64,000 bases of DNA from Cyathus striatus (GCA_025738555.1 JAOVFP010000005.1:1674001-1738000); one strand, 5' to 3'; counted from the first letter of the stretch, positions 35,100 through 50,800 are shown. Numbers and translations: made by a program. The notes: generated from the letters alone by a model not told the origin.

Positions 35100-38000
35100 T
35101 TAAAATATAACAAATGTTACATACATTGTAATTGATGGTTTTAACCTGGAAAATTTTACATCATTTTTCTCAAATGGTCCAGCAGTGACTTGACCACTTT
35201 CCACATCCCATATTCTCACAGTCCCATCTTCTGAGCCAGATACCACCTGCTTTCCATCTGGAGAAAATGCTACAGACTGTACTGAGGATGTGTGCCCCTC
35301 AAATAGACCAGTGGCAAGTTGACCACTTTCCACATCCCATATTCTCACAGTTTGATCATCAGAGCCAGATACTACTTGCTTTCCATCTGGAGAAAATGCT
35401 ACAGACAAAACTGAGCCTTTGTGCCCCTCAAGTGGACCAGCAGCAAGTTGACCACTTTCCACATCCCATATTCTTATAGTTTCATCCCATGAGCCAGATA
35501 CCACTTGCTTTGCATTTGGAGAAAATGCTACAGATGAAATGATGCTTGTGTGCCCATCAAATGGAACAGCAGCAAGTTGACCACTTTCCACATCCCATAT
35601 TCTCACAGTCTTATCACGTGAGTCAGATACTACTTGCTTTCCATCTGGAGAAAATGCTACAGGCCAAACCTTGTCTGTGTGCCTCTCAAATAGACTAGTA
35701 GCAACCTGACCACCTTCCACATCCCATATTCTCACATCTGAAGAAAATGCTACAGACCAAACTGATCCTGTGTGCCCCTCAAATGGACTAGCAGCAACTT
35801 GACCACTTTCCACATCCCATATTCTCACAGTCTTATCATAAGAGCCAGATACCACTTGCTTTCCATCTGGAGAAAATGCTACAGACTGTACTGAGGATGT
35901 GTGCCCCTCAAATAGACCAGTGGCAAGTTGACCACTTTTCACATCCCATATTCTCACAGTTTGATCATCTGAGCCAGATATCACTTGCTTTCCATCTGGA
36001 GAAAATGCTACAGACCAAACCTTGTCTGTGTGCCCCTCAAATAGACTAGCAGCAACCTGACCACTTTCCACATTCCATATTCTCACAGTTTGATCACCTG
36101 AGCCAGATACCACTTGTTTTCCATCTGGAGAAAATGCTACAGACCAAACTGTGTTTGTGTGCCCCACAAATGGACCAGCAGCAAGTTGACCACTTTCAAC
36201 ATCCCATATTCTCACAGTCTTATCATATGAGCCAGATACCACTTGCTTTCCATTTGGAGAAAATGCTACAGACCAAACTGAGTCTCTGTGCCCCTCAAAT
36301 AGACCAGCAGCAACCTGGCCACTTTCCACATCCCATATTCTCACAGTTTGATCATATGAGCCAGATACCACTTGCTTTCCATCTGGGGAAAATGCTACAG
36401 ACCAAACTGCATATTTGTGCCCCACAAATGGACCAGCAGCAAGTTGACCATTTTCCACATCCCATATTCTCACAGTCTTATCAAGTGAGCCAGATACCAC
36501 TTGCTTTCCATCTGGAGAAAATGCTACAGACCAAACCTTGTCTGTGTGCCCCTCAAGTGGACCAGCAGCAAGTTGACCACTTTCCACATTCCATATTCTC
36601 ACAGTTTTATCATAAGAGCCAGATACCACTTGCTTTCCATCTGGGGAAAATGCTACAGACTGAACTGAGGATGTGTGCCCTTCAAAGGGACCAGTAATTA
36701 ATTTACCAGTAATTCTGTCCCATATTTCAGCAGTACTATTCTTTAATCCAACAAGAATTTTTGTCCCATCACCAGAAACTGTAACACTGTTCACTGCTGA
36801 AGTATAATGGTAAATGTCAGTTCCTTTATATTTCCAATGTAGCTCACTATCCCCCAATCTAGAAACTGTATTTCTAAACATAGTGTGGTATTGAATGTAG
36901 ATGATTGATTTAAGTGGTGTAAATGGTAGTGCAGAAAGATATATATGTGGGGCACTTGTTGTAATTGGATCATAGAAATGCTTGATAAATTCAATAGCAT
37001 CATCAATGAACCCCCCCACTTCTCTTTCATTCTATATATTCAAATTATTGATTGTAATATATAACTTATTTTTCACTCACATTAATACAACATTTCAATT
37101 CTCTCAATAGCCACAATGCCCTGGGTACTTCATCTAGCAAGCTCATAACTTCAAGCCAGTACAGAAACTTTTGATACAAGAAGGTTATAATTTCCTTTTT
37201 ACTTCCTTCAATATTCTTATGACTTGGACTATCCATCTTATGCTGTGGCCAGTACATGCAGCAGTATTGTAAATAATTTGGTATGTGACTCTGAATCTGT
37301 TCAGATAAATTTTCCACATATTTGTTTTTGACATATGATGTTTTCAATTCACAAATATTGAACTTTAGTTCATTATTCATTATTTTATATATTGTAGTTT
37401 CCATTTTAATGGAAAGAGATGCTTTGCCTATTTTATACTGCTCTATTAGACATTTTTCTGTTAAAAATTCCACAAAGGATAAGTGCTTTGTAGTTACTTT
37501 TTCATCATTGATGGAAAGTACAGGTTGTAGGAATCCCAATATGGATTTAATTTTATAATTCAGATCTTCATTGATGTTATCACTAATAAAGTGTTGTATA
37601 TCATTTTTTTGTAGAGGAACTTTTGCAAGTATTATTACTCCAAGAACATTCTGAACAATTTGTTTGTCTGTCTCTCTCCAAGTTATAAATGAAGAGTTCA
37701 AGATCTGTGCATACAAGTTGTATATAGCAAGCTCTCCACTCTCTTCTTGATTTTCTAGAATTAGCTTTAACTTTTTCTTTGGATTTGTAATATTCTGTTC
37801 AATTGTAGTTATATATCTAACAACAGTAGAAGCCCAAATGAACAATCCTGCAGCTTTCTGTGTTAACTTTCTTAATTCTTCATCATTTGGTTTCCAATCC
37901 ATGTTTGAGAGAACTTGAGAGCTTTCAAATTTCTCTTTTAGATAATTATGTATATCATCATTCATTTCTGAGCTAACATTCAAGCCTATCTCTAGCTCAT

Positions 38001-38791
38001 AGTCAATAGACATATTATCTTTCACCCATTTCTTTGGCTTGGACCCAGGTCTACCAGTTACAATAAGTTTACAATGTTTTGGAAGCTGTGCCCAAGAAAC
38101 CAGAGTGTTTTTAAATATTTCCATGTCATTGGAATCCTTGCATTCATCCAATGCATCAATAATCACAACTGGTGGAAAGTCCTTTAGTTGCATTTCAGAA
38201 TCATGAAAAATGTCAAGAATAAAATTTTCAAAATGCCCCTGAATATGGTTAGGTTGAAAGTTCATATCAAGTTTGTTTGCAATTGATTTAGCAATAGAAG
38301 TGTGAATGGAGGCCATAGTGGCTGCAGCAGTGCGCCAAACAACACATGGATTATTTAACTCATCATCATTTCTTATGAAGTAATGAAAGCCACAGAGCCT
38401 CTTGGTTTTGGAGAGCTTGGACACTAAAGTTGAGGCAATTGCTGACTTTCCAGCTCCAGGATATCCAGTGATCCACATAACATTTCTTGGTTCATCTGAT
38501 AATAAGAATAGCTATCAGAATGATAAACCAATGATTGAAATTTCACATACTGAAATCATTGAGCCAATCTTCTATCTTCTTAAGCAATCCCTTCCTTGTT
38601 CCTTCCATGCAGCCTGGTACATTAAATTTGTCACGAGATAAAGGCTTAAGTTGACTAAGTTTTTCTTTCATGTCATTTGCACCTTCCTGATAAATAATCT
38701 GATTTCCAGTGACATTGTTCAAGGTACTATTTTGAACATTCACATTGTGTGCATGGCTAAACATGTGAGCACTAGAAGAGTGTGTAGCCAT
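35100..38791 (-). CDS. NACHT-WD40 NLR (NLR2), complete
   Basis: Three exons: complement(35100..37031, 37081..38495, 38551..38791), with introns of 49 and 55 nt. Frame and phase agree, giving 1,195 residues. The N-terminal 80 residues include HNVNVQNSTLNNVTGNQ. NACHT has Walker A GYPGAGKS (91-98) and Walker B PPVVIIDALDEC (about 188-199), followed by a helical linker. From about residue 626 to 1170 come a degenerate first blade and 12 further WD40 units of 43 residues (GHTDKVWSVAFSPDGKQVV and TVRIWDVESGQ). One unit lacks 12 residues. By family, NACHT drives ATP-dependent oligomerisation and the WD40 propeller senses ligand in fungal non-self recognition. Arginines use AGA/AGG, and only about two CG occur in the whole gene body. 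The ORF is intact, so it may be functional. Confidence 0.9.
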
Positions 38792-38902
38792 GAGTATAAA
38801 TGGTTGTGATCAAAAATTAATTTGTCAGTTCAAGTTTGACGTTTGCAGTGTTGTCACTTGTAGGGGGGGGGGGAAGGAAACGCTTGAGTTCTGCACACTG
38901 CC

Positions 38903-38908
38903 TTTATA
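38903..38908 (-). promoter_or_regulatory. TATA box of NLR2
   Basis: GGTATAAAGG on the minus strand, about 115 nt upstream of the ATG. It lies on the CpG-normal side of a sharp compositional boundary near 38,870. Confidence 0.55.
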
Positions 38909-38909
38909 C

Positions 38910-40752
38910 CTGAGACCACGCGCAGATCGCGGACATATATATCAAGCACATCAGCCTCAATTCCTGCGCAATCGGACGGCGCGTTTTTAATCAACTACAC
39001 GTGTGTGATGACAGTGTCCTATTATTATCTTAACAAACACGTTGGTCGTACGTTCAACACGGCCATCCCTCCCAGTGAACAAGGAGACAACGTGCAACAG
39101 GCGAGGCATACAGTCTACCATTCAGAAGTAGAAAATTCTATCGCGTACACGTATGACCAGAACTCTTCCTAGTCGAAACAGACTACAGTGAATCACGAGG
39201 AGAATACGAAGCGGTGATTACCTCCCATCTAGACTCCAGTCGACCCGCGGCATTAAGGCCATCTCCCTTATGGCGTGGAAGCAGCTGGATATAGCCAATT
39301 GAGAGATGTACCGTAGTATTCGGCGAAGCATGTTGTATACGGATATAGCCGACATGAGGAAAGCGTACTATATGAAGTAAGGTCGTGTTCTAGTTGCTAT
39401 TTCAGGAACGAAGCATGAATTAGATATGGATACTCAGAGTAACGATACGGCTCGATTCGGATAAGGTCGCCCTCTGTCTTCAGCCTAGAGTTGACAATCG
39501 TCATCTACTTATCGATTATCTGTGACAGCCATCTTGAATTTTGCAATTGATCCCCACAATGTTGATGTTATGCCTGTTAACAGGTCAGTACAGCCACATG
39601 CATGGGGCGCTTGCTAGGATCCATTCTCGTCGATTCGACATAGTCACATAAAGCCACTCAAAAAATAGAGAGACTTGAGTAATTGAAGGAAAGAAACGAG
39701 GAATTGAGAATAACTAATAGATATGATCGATTTTAAATTTACTCATGGCTTTCATTGCAGTGTGCGAATGTCCACTTTATTGAACTTCGTGCATCAGTTT
39801 GTCGATCTTCTGCATATTTATAGCTGAAGCCTGACAGTGACATCGGAAATAGGAGCGCCGTCGCTGCGCTACAGAGCAGTATAGAGCAAGTACCTGTACA
39901 GAGCGCGACGCGAATATCCAGCGGGAAAGTCTACATAATCATGGCTGTTGTGCTCACAGGTGGGGACGCGGTCTTGACTCTCCGCCAACTCTCCGCTGTC
40001 TTCTTTGTCGAGGATTTCGATTGTAAGGCATAGATTACGCGGGAGTTATATGGCTTTCGAAATCGCCAAGAGGGAGGAGATGGCCAACTTGTAATTGGAC
40101 GCGCTGGAGTGGTCGGGGAGAGATTGAGCAGTAGAGAAAGAGCGGTGGTCGATGACGTGGAGTAGCGAACTGTGCTTAAGGTTAGCTTACTCTTTCCTTC
40201 TGTTCCGCGACGCACTGAAGAAGCAGTACTAGTTTTCTCCCAGACTTTCTAGGTATCAGCCGAAAATATAACTAGTCATGGAAAGACGAACCGTCCTTCA
40301 CATTCTCCCCCAATCCGCGCATCCCTCAGTCATCTTGAGGACCTGCTTCGAGATTCTCAATCCCTCTTAGCTGTTATCAGACGAGCTAATATCGTCATTC
40401 TCATGTCCTAGCTGTGCGTCTTATTGTGAAAGCTGGCTGATGGTCTATTTGATACTCCTTTTCTGACATTCTGAATGAAAGTGTATACTTGTCGAAATAC
40501 ACGGTGGTTTTTGCCACCCAGTGCTTTGAAAGCGCGCGCCGGACAACTCTCTCTCACCCGCTCTGTAAATACCACTCCGAGTCCGTCACTCATAGCACAG
40601 TAAGAAAGTTGGTGCACGCAAAGCACAGTACTCACACAGTAATCATTTCAATTATAACTGATACAAACGGAGGCGTAGTAACCCGGGAATAAGTAGTAGC
40701 ATATCTAAAAAACGGTACAATAAAAACAAAAGTAACAAGCCAAAAAGATCGT
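38910..40752. other. No gene recognised
   Basis: CpG-normal sequence. Minus frames at 39,931-40,215 and 40,408-40,635 have no recognisable domain. It lies between the NLR2 promoter and the end of the ISWI pseudogene. Confidence 0.4.
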
Positions 40753-43960
<3,208 letters not shown>

Positions 43961-45060
43961 TAAATATATACCTTATGTCACAGTTGATTCTCGCAGAGAT
44001 AAATACCGCCAGCCGCCGTGGCATGATTAGCATTGGTAGAAGTCATGTCTAAGGATCATCCGATTCTTTTCTTAGCTCTGCCGGCGTGCCGGCACCCGAT
44101 CAATATTTTTATGGCCTCGAAGTACATCACGGATCAATTACATCTGCGCCACTGTCTCTCGCAGATAGCTCGCAGGTTTACTCTGCACTCTTCCTTGGAC
44201 TCGACACTTGCAGCCTAGCCGCGATAAGTAAAACTGATAACATTATTGATAAGCTTAGTTGAAGTGTTTCATAATTTCAAGAATACCTTGTCGTTCCACC
44301 ATCTCACATGCACAGCTACGTATACATTCTCTACTCCAACTTGCTCAATGTCTTATCATCTTCACTTCAAGTCCTGCGGTGACATGCATCGACTAACCTT
44401 CTACGATATCCAACGGCAAGCCTTTTCCTTCTACGGTGTTTAACGGCCTCGCGCATTCTGCATGCTTACATATTGATGCTCACGTTTCACTCAATGAACG
44501 CTCATCGCTTTCAGCCTCGGACGAAGTCCAAGATCTCCTCGTACCGGAACCTCTACATAACCCACTCGTGGTCGAGACTAGAGACTCGAAATGACAGGCA
44601 CATTAAACATTATGCTCGAAGCTTACCGTCGTCTTCCATTAATAAGTTATAACTCGCCAGCACGTGCCAGTTTCAGCACTTCTTTATGTAGTATCGGATA
44701 CGACCTCGTGCATCTGAATTCTCAGATTCCAGCTGCACTGTACCAATCCTACAAAGATCAATCTATGAAAGGTAATCTATTATCGAACGTAAACATAGAA
44801 CATCAGTAATGCAAGCCCGGCTCAAAGTCGAAGCACATCCTTGCCTGTAATAACTTAGGTCAGCCCAACAGAGCTGACCTGCTCCGGTAAAAACCCACTG
44901 CGAATTACACCTCTATATATGTTCGACATAATAATAACTAAAGTAGTATTTCCTCTCCAGCGTGACTGGGAAGCCTCAGACTACCGGCTACTGATGTAAA
45001 GAGAAAAGAAAACGAAAGGATGCACTCTATATTACACGAATTGACTCATAGACTAACAAC

Positions 45061-45152
45061 TCTTTGTTAGTATATCGGGTAGTACACGCGCCTATCATTT
45101 GGAACTCCTGGATTTTTAATGATATATCGCGCGAAAGCTGGGTTCAACTCCT
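45061..45152 (+). pseudogene. tRNA-Asp pseudogene
   Basis: Same layout as the other copies (TCTTTGT / ACAGAGA acceptor stem), but the anticodon position reads ATC, the T-stem is CTGGG/CCTAG with a mismatch, and the T-loop is TTCAACT. Intron about 45,098-45,127. Confidence 0.65.
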
Positions 45153-46060
45153 AGACAGAGAGATTAAGTGCCTTGAAGCAAAGTTATTTTTCTTCTCGTT
45201 TTGCATGCTATATAAGTAATAACGTTCCGATAAATAAGTACTAACATTCCTGCGCAACTGATGCAACTCCTGACTTATTCTGACCCCATTCCCTCAATTT
45301 CAGATGATCCACCGCAATCGAGCTCTACATCTCAAAGGCTATCTCACACATGGTGTAAATCTCGAGAGTACTCAACGTCGAGTCTAGATCATTACATGTT
45401 GTGGCTACTTGCGTCTTCCGTTCAGGGATTTAATCATAGTAAAAGTCAGGTTCCTGGAACCTGCCTCTCGTTGCGGTAGGGGGGGTCCCGTAATACATGA
45501 TGTGTGTCTTCTCATCACCTTCCATTAATAACTTACAAGCACATATCAATTTCAGTACTTTTCCAGTATGGGATTCGACCGCGTGCATCTGAATTCTCAG
45601 ATGCCAGCTGGACTGTACCAATCCTACAAAGATCAATCTTTGAAGAGAAAGCTAATATCGAACATCAACATAGGACTTGGGTAATCCAAGTCCTAGGCAC
45701 ATCCTTACCTGTAACATCTATCCTGCAGAGCTGAATCATAGGACAAACCCACTGTGAGTTAAACCTCTAACTATGTTCGACATAATAACTGAAGTAGTAT
45801 TTCCTCTACAACGTGACTGGGAAGCCTCAGACAACCGGTTACTGAAGTAATTAACGTGCCAACTTGGTGCCAACGCTCCGATCCTCGGGTCAACGTTAAA
45901 ATCTTTTCAATCGAAATTCCGATACACTCAATAACAAATTGACAAAATTTTGTGGGTTACTCGACAAGGCGACGAAGACGACGTACCAGAACAGAAAACA
46001 AGTAAAATCAAGATGCGCGCTGTACTCTACATTATAAGAGTTATCTCATTTACTAACATC

Positions 46061-46152
46061 TCTTTGTTAGTATATCGGTTAGTACACGCGCTTGTCATAC
46101 TTGGATTCAGCGTGCATCGCGCGAAAGCTGGGTTCGACTCCCAGACAGAGAG
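46061..46152 (+). tRNA. tRNA-Asp(GTC) with 20-nt intron
   Basis: Acceptor TCTTTGT/ACAGAGA, anticodon GTC at 46,094-46,096, anticodon stem CGCGC/GCGCG, intron 46,098-46,117, T-arm CTGGG-TTCGACT-CCCAG, discriminator G. A run of six T follows near 46,180. Confidence 0.85.
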
Positions 46153-46994
46153 ATATACAGTTACCCCCCAGTATGTAATTTTTTCTTCTCGTTTTTCGTG
46201 CTAATTATGTGATAACCTATACTGGAATTATCGTAGACGTTATTCGATGACTAGGCTCAGGATTTTCATTGTTCAACTTAAACTTCCTTCTGAATGATAA
46301 TATTGTATGTAAGCATAGACATTCTCTGTTACATCTCACTGTAGCATTCCTGTGCAATTGATACAACTAAGTATTTATTCTGACGCCATTCTGTCTATTT
46401 CAGATGATCCACTGCAATCGAATTCTACATCTCAAAGGCTATCATACAATGTGCATGATATAAATCTCGAGAGTACGCAAAGTCGAGTAGATCATTACAT
46501 GGTGTATTGGCATCATCCATACAGGGTTTGAATCATAGTTAATCTGCGCACACACTGTGGGTTACACCTCCTATCTGACTTATCTTCAATGCAATTTAAT
46601 CCTCTGCATTTTACAAGTCTACAATGCGATCTGTGCTGTGTACGATTACAAACTTCCTCGACTCACTGACGCTAAACACAAGTATCTCTGCAATCGAAAT
46701 TCAGTTCGACACACCGAAAATAATGGTCGCAGGTATGATGTCCAATGTCCATGTGCAAATAATTGTTTGTAACTGGAAATCTGGACGTTCACCAATGGGA
46801 TGATGCGATGAACGTGAGAGCGGTGTCGCTCAAGTCTTTCAATTCTTCCTGAGCGTTTAATAGGCGTATCAATCAACCGACTTTCAGCGACCACGGCTAC
46901 CTTCGGACCGGAAACCCACACGTCTCAAGTTCATTTTCTACACTCCTCTTCTCAGCTATCATACTCTTGGCCATCCACTTACTTACTACTCACA

Positions 46995-47170
46995 GATTCC
47001 CACTAACTTTAGTTAGTAGGGTTATAGGGTCGAGTTCAAACATTTTTTGGCAGTAAAATTCGATGCCGACACGCCGACAGGGTCGTTGTGGTCATGCGCT
47101 GCAATCTTCGGCAATTTCCCTATTGCAGCTTTGTTCGTCCCATTCAAGTTATTCACAAGTCTTTCATGGT
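46995..47170. repeat. Repeat shared with 51,110-51,245
   Basis: Both copies run from GTAGGGTTATA through ATTCGATGCCGA to GCAGCTTTGTTCGTCC. At 51,110 it directly follows a SINE-like end. Confidence 0.6.
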
Positions 47171-47336
47171 GCTGTAGTGTATGGATTGCATTTTCTGTTT
47201 ACTGTACTTGTCTGCGGAGATATATATGATATATAGTATGTCCATCATGAAATTTGTTGCCCAATGTGTCTGCTTCTTCTCTTTAGGTCTTGGGTCAACA
47301 TCAATTGTGTGATGTTAGCTATAAGTATAAAGAAAT

Positions 47337-47372
47337 AGGGCCGGCAAGCGGCAAAGCCCACTACCGCCTAGT
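47337..47372 (-). repeat. SINE-like 3' end
   Basis: On minus: GTAGTGGGCTTTGCCGCTTG followed by CCGGCCCTATTTCTTT. A diverged relative lies near 47,600. Confidence 0.5.
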
Positions 47373-47399
47373 ATTCTTTCATGTAATTCTAAGCATCTT

Positions 47400-48460
47400 G
47401 TTACAGGTGTGTTCTGAGTTGGCTGAGCCTATGCCCTACTGGTTATCTATTTACAATTTCTTGATACTACTAAGTTTTAGGCTGATGTAAAGTACTGCCT
47501 CTCTCAATCCTGCTAGTATGTGCTATAGATATAGTCAGTAGTGCGCTGAATATGTACTTTTTCTTTCCAACAACCGTTTGCGGTAGGCAAAATCAGTTTC
47601 AGCGGCATTGCCCACTACCAATCTTACCCCTGTAAGTACTGTAAAAAGAGTTGGTAAGGGCAATAAAATGAAGAGATTTCGGACTCAGAAAATACTGCAA
47701 ATCGAAGATACTTGCACTGAGAGAATGGGAGCAGCACGTGGGGAAGCAACATCCGATGAAATGACGTGCCTCGACACTGCCAAGAAATCTACTTGCCAGC
47801 GTAACGGAAGGAGCTGACGCAAGAAATAAATAGAAGTGCAAGGTAAAAGATAGAATTATGAATTCGAAATTATGAGAATCAGAGTGAGATATTCAGAAAA
47901 ATCTATTGATTGTTAAAACAGGTGATAGGATATCTCATTTTTAAATTATGTATTTAATGTAGATTAGGAAGAAGAATCATTGAATATACTGAGTAGACAT
48001 ATGAAAGATGGCATGTATTAACTCGCTCGTCATTTTTATAAATAGTGGTTTTTGTAGCAAGTAGTCGCTCAGACTCCAAGTTCACTCAAATGCTGCAATA
48101 TTTATAGAAAAGGACAAGATACTAATCACACGAATCCTCTTAAATGGTTGGCTATACGCGGGTGAAGGAAGAAATCATGATGATGAAAAGGAGGCTTTCA
48201 ACGTCACTAAGCTGTGACGATGAATTTTGAAGGGATCTAAGTGATCGTAATCTCAAGCATGTGTAAGTATATCACCCAATGTTACTTGATTTGCATACAT
48301 CTACTTCTCCCCCTTCTCATCACTTCTATCACTTTCTTCGTCCATGTCCTTGACATTCCAGAAACCTGTCCGAGACTCCGAGTACAACAATCACTACTTC
48401 GCCTCCGTGAATGACAGCGGGATAGGCTTAGTAACCATTTCCATTTGCGCGTACGTCGGA
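47400..48460. other. No gene recognised
   Basis: Spacer with short open frames on both strands and no domain. Confidence 0.35.
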
Positions 48461-48465
48461 GATGG

Positions 48466-49339
48466 TTATGGTTCCACCATGCTTGTACATCTCCTTGGGA
48501 AGTAATTTGGTAACGGACCTGGTGGCATAGGTGGAGTGGGAGGAAAGGGCGTCGATTGATTTGGAGTTGACGCTGGCAGCAACGTGGGTGTGTATAGTTC
48601 TGTAGGCGTTGACGGGGCCATTGAGGTGTCAGCGTTCGGACGAATAGTGAGCGTTGGTTTGGAGTTTGCGTCCGAGGGAAAAGATAAAGAGGGAGTAATG
48701 GATGGACGGTGGAATAAATGACATTCCCCTGTCGCTTTCGATAGGCTCTTGAATAGCACCTGGAGGAACATGACTATGGTGTATTGAGCACTTTCAGGTG
48801 CTTACACATGTCCTATGAGGTACAAGTTACAACACAGAAGGATCAATCAATTGCTGAGAGGAAAGCTGGCGGTGTGATAGTGTGTCGTACTGAGGGGACG
48901 AAGTTTGGGTCCATGGGGTGGAGCTTCTGAGCTCATGTTATCGACTCTACAAGAGGAGGGCGGCTTCTCTCATCCGTAAGGGTCTGTTCAGCTTCAAGAC
49001 TCCTTCACAGCCCCTTCTTTCATGGTCTCGAGGTTGGCGGTGTGACAGCGGTGGGTGGTATGGTGGCACATGGTAGTTGAGCATGGACAGGAAGTAGTGT
49101 AGCCATGTGGAACGTCGAGGGTCGTTGAGTACTCGAAGTGAAATATCTCGAAACTCTGTAACTCTGTCGTCTGTTGTAGTATCTCTGTTAATGAGGTGAA
49201 GTATAAGAGAGGGAAACACGAACTTTGACCAAGCCTTCCACATCACATACCTCACTATCCCAAGCTCACCCACAACATTCTCCTCCTGCTTTCCAACCAC
49301 CTCAACCTTCGAAGACTTAGAAGCGATGAACGCCTCCAC
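48466..49339 (-). other. Hypothetical gene remnant(s)
   Basis: A minus frame (48,947-49,339) contains FRDISLRVLNDPRRSTWLHY and looks coding. A second, Pro/Thr-rich one lies at 48,466-48,771. The segment 48,890-49,010 resembles the C-terminal end of the pseudogene at 49,443 (MDPNFVPS against MDLNFVPPSA), so this area may be a tandem relative. Family unknown. Confidence 0.35.
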
Positions 49340-49442
49340 ATCAGACTTTTGACATGTCTACCTTCCCTGTCTCAGGAACTGAGGCGAGTTCCACACTCTG
49401 TATTTTGGCAAAGTGACACACTTAGGGAGCAGTGGGGACTAC

Positions 49443-49901
49443 TCATGCTGATGGGGGGACGAAGTTCAAGTCCATAGGGAGTAACTTCCGCGCTGGCGTC
49501 ACCGGCTTTACAACAGGAGGATCTCTTCTCTCGTCTGAAAGGGTGTCTGTTGAATCAACTTTGGTAGATGCGGTGGCCTCTGCACTAGACTCCTTCACTG
49601 CCCATTCTTCCCCTTCTTCCCCTTCTTCCTAGACCTCGACAAGACAAAGCGCTGAACCGGCTTTCTCTATCTCACCCTCTTTGAGGAGGGGCTCCTTTAC
49701 AACCTTGTCGAATGGTGAGGTCTCGATACTTGCGTTGTCCGATGACACTGCGCAGAAGGGGTCAAAGGCAATGTTTGGACTAGAGGATGTTATAGAGCTA
49801 TCATACTGATGTGTTAGGCGGATGACTAGGTAGATGAATGAAGAAAGAACATACCGCTTAGTCGATGTCGTCTGTGGTGGGAACATGTATTTGTGCACCA
49901 A
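49443..49901 (-). pseudogene. Unknown acidic protein, one nonsense codon
   Basis: An open minus frame runs from about 49,901 through an intron-like GTATGTTC...GATAG segment (about 49,802-49,857) to a TAG at 49,629. It then continues in the same frame for 62 codons (EEGEEGEEWAVKESS ... LLPMDLNFVPPSA) to TGA at 49,443. No domain recognised. Confidence 0.4.
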
Positions 49902-50030
49902 AGAACAATGGACTGAACACTATAGCACCTGATTAGCAATTGGATATACGAGCATGCACAATGCCACTAAGCATAGTAAACTTCACATCTTCTCCAAGTC
50001 AAGGATGATGAGGAAGAAGAAGAGGATGAG

Positions 50031-50240
50031 ATGCAGGTATTAATTGGTGTACGCTGTGAAATGGGCCGAAATCGCAGCATTGCATTCATTGAAGAACTAA
50101 GTCGACATACATGGCCCGCTGGCTGGAAAGTGATCGTGCACCACCGAGATGTGGACGTTGAACGTACACAGGAGTCGATGAAAGGTCCTGGGAGGAGGGG
50201 ACGCAGGAAGGTTGCGTATCTGGATGAAGAGGATGAGTAG
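50031..50240 (+). CDS. RapZ C-terminal-like domain, probable last exon
   Basis: 69 codons with VLIGVRCEMGRNRSIAFIEE and HTWPAGWKVIVHHRDVDVER. The G-x(5)-G-x-x-RS-AF-EEL pattern followed by HRD resembles the C-terminal domain of RapZ/YvcJ-like proteins, which also occurs as a stand-alone domain in fungi. The first codon may lie inside an exon, since acidic coding-like sequence precedes it. No other exon could be assigned. Confidence 0.5.
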   Translation: MQVLIGVRCEMGRNRSIAFIEELSRHTWPAGWKVIVHHRDVDVERTQESMKGPGRRGRRKVAYLDEEDE

Positions 50241-50800
50241 GTCTTTTAGCGTATTATGCTACTAGCAGTGTATAATGGTGTATTCTTGTTCTTGAATCCC
50301 TGGTTCAGTATAGAACCTTATCTCAAAAAAGGCCTGTGTGCGCCTGTTGCAGTTGGGAAGCGTTCAGAAGTTGTGGTGGTAGTGCTGAAACAGTGACTAT
50401 GTTGATCCTCCACTGGGGATAAATTGTAAGAAAGAGGAAGGAGGAACTGATGTGGGGTAGGGGCTGGGCAGGTGAAAGGGTGGAGGTGGGAAGATGAGAT
50501 GGATACAATGCACAGATGGAACACATTGAAGTTTGGGTGTTGGATGAGGTAGGGTCCATGTGACTCATTGAGTCAGCAAGCTGAACAGTATCTTGTCTGG
50601 CTAACGTCCCCAGAGGTACAGCTGATACCTGCGGAATGCCCTGGACGTCAATGAGCGTGATTATCACAAAGCTGCTAGTGAGCAGAATAGATTGAATAGA
50701 GGCAATGCACATTGCGCAATACAGTGGATTGCAGACTGGGGGATAAAGCATTGATTGGCTACATTATCATATCGCAAAGGCAACCAGTGGTTCAGTACAT
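50241..50800. other. No supported gene
   Basis: A 142-codon minus frame (50,323-50,751) begins with a hydrophobic stretch but has no other support. Confidence 0.3.

Larger units (their letters stand above)
43961..46950. repeat. Dispersed tRNA-Asp-bearing repeat, copy B
   Basis: Its first 1.9 kb match 7,194-9,500. Its last kilobase (45,780-46,950) matches 55,200-56,310. It contains two tRNA-Asp genes about 1.0 kb apart, each in the same position of a monomer, so it is a two-unit tandem. Confidence 0.8.

Noticed and set aside
36134..36697. Long plus-strand open frame (187 codons) in the WD40 region
   Set aside because: It is antisense to the repeated WD40 blades; its repetitive peptide is simply the reverse reading of the 129-bp units.
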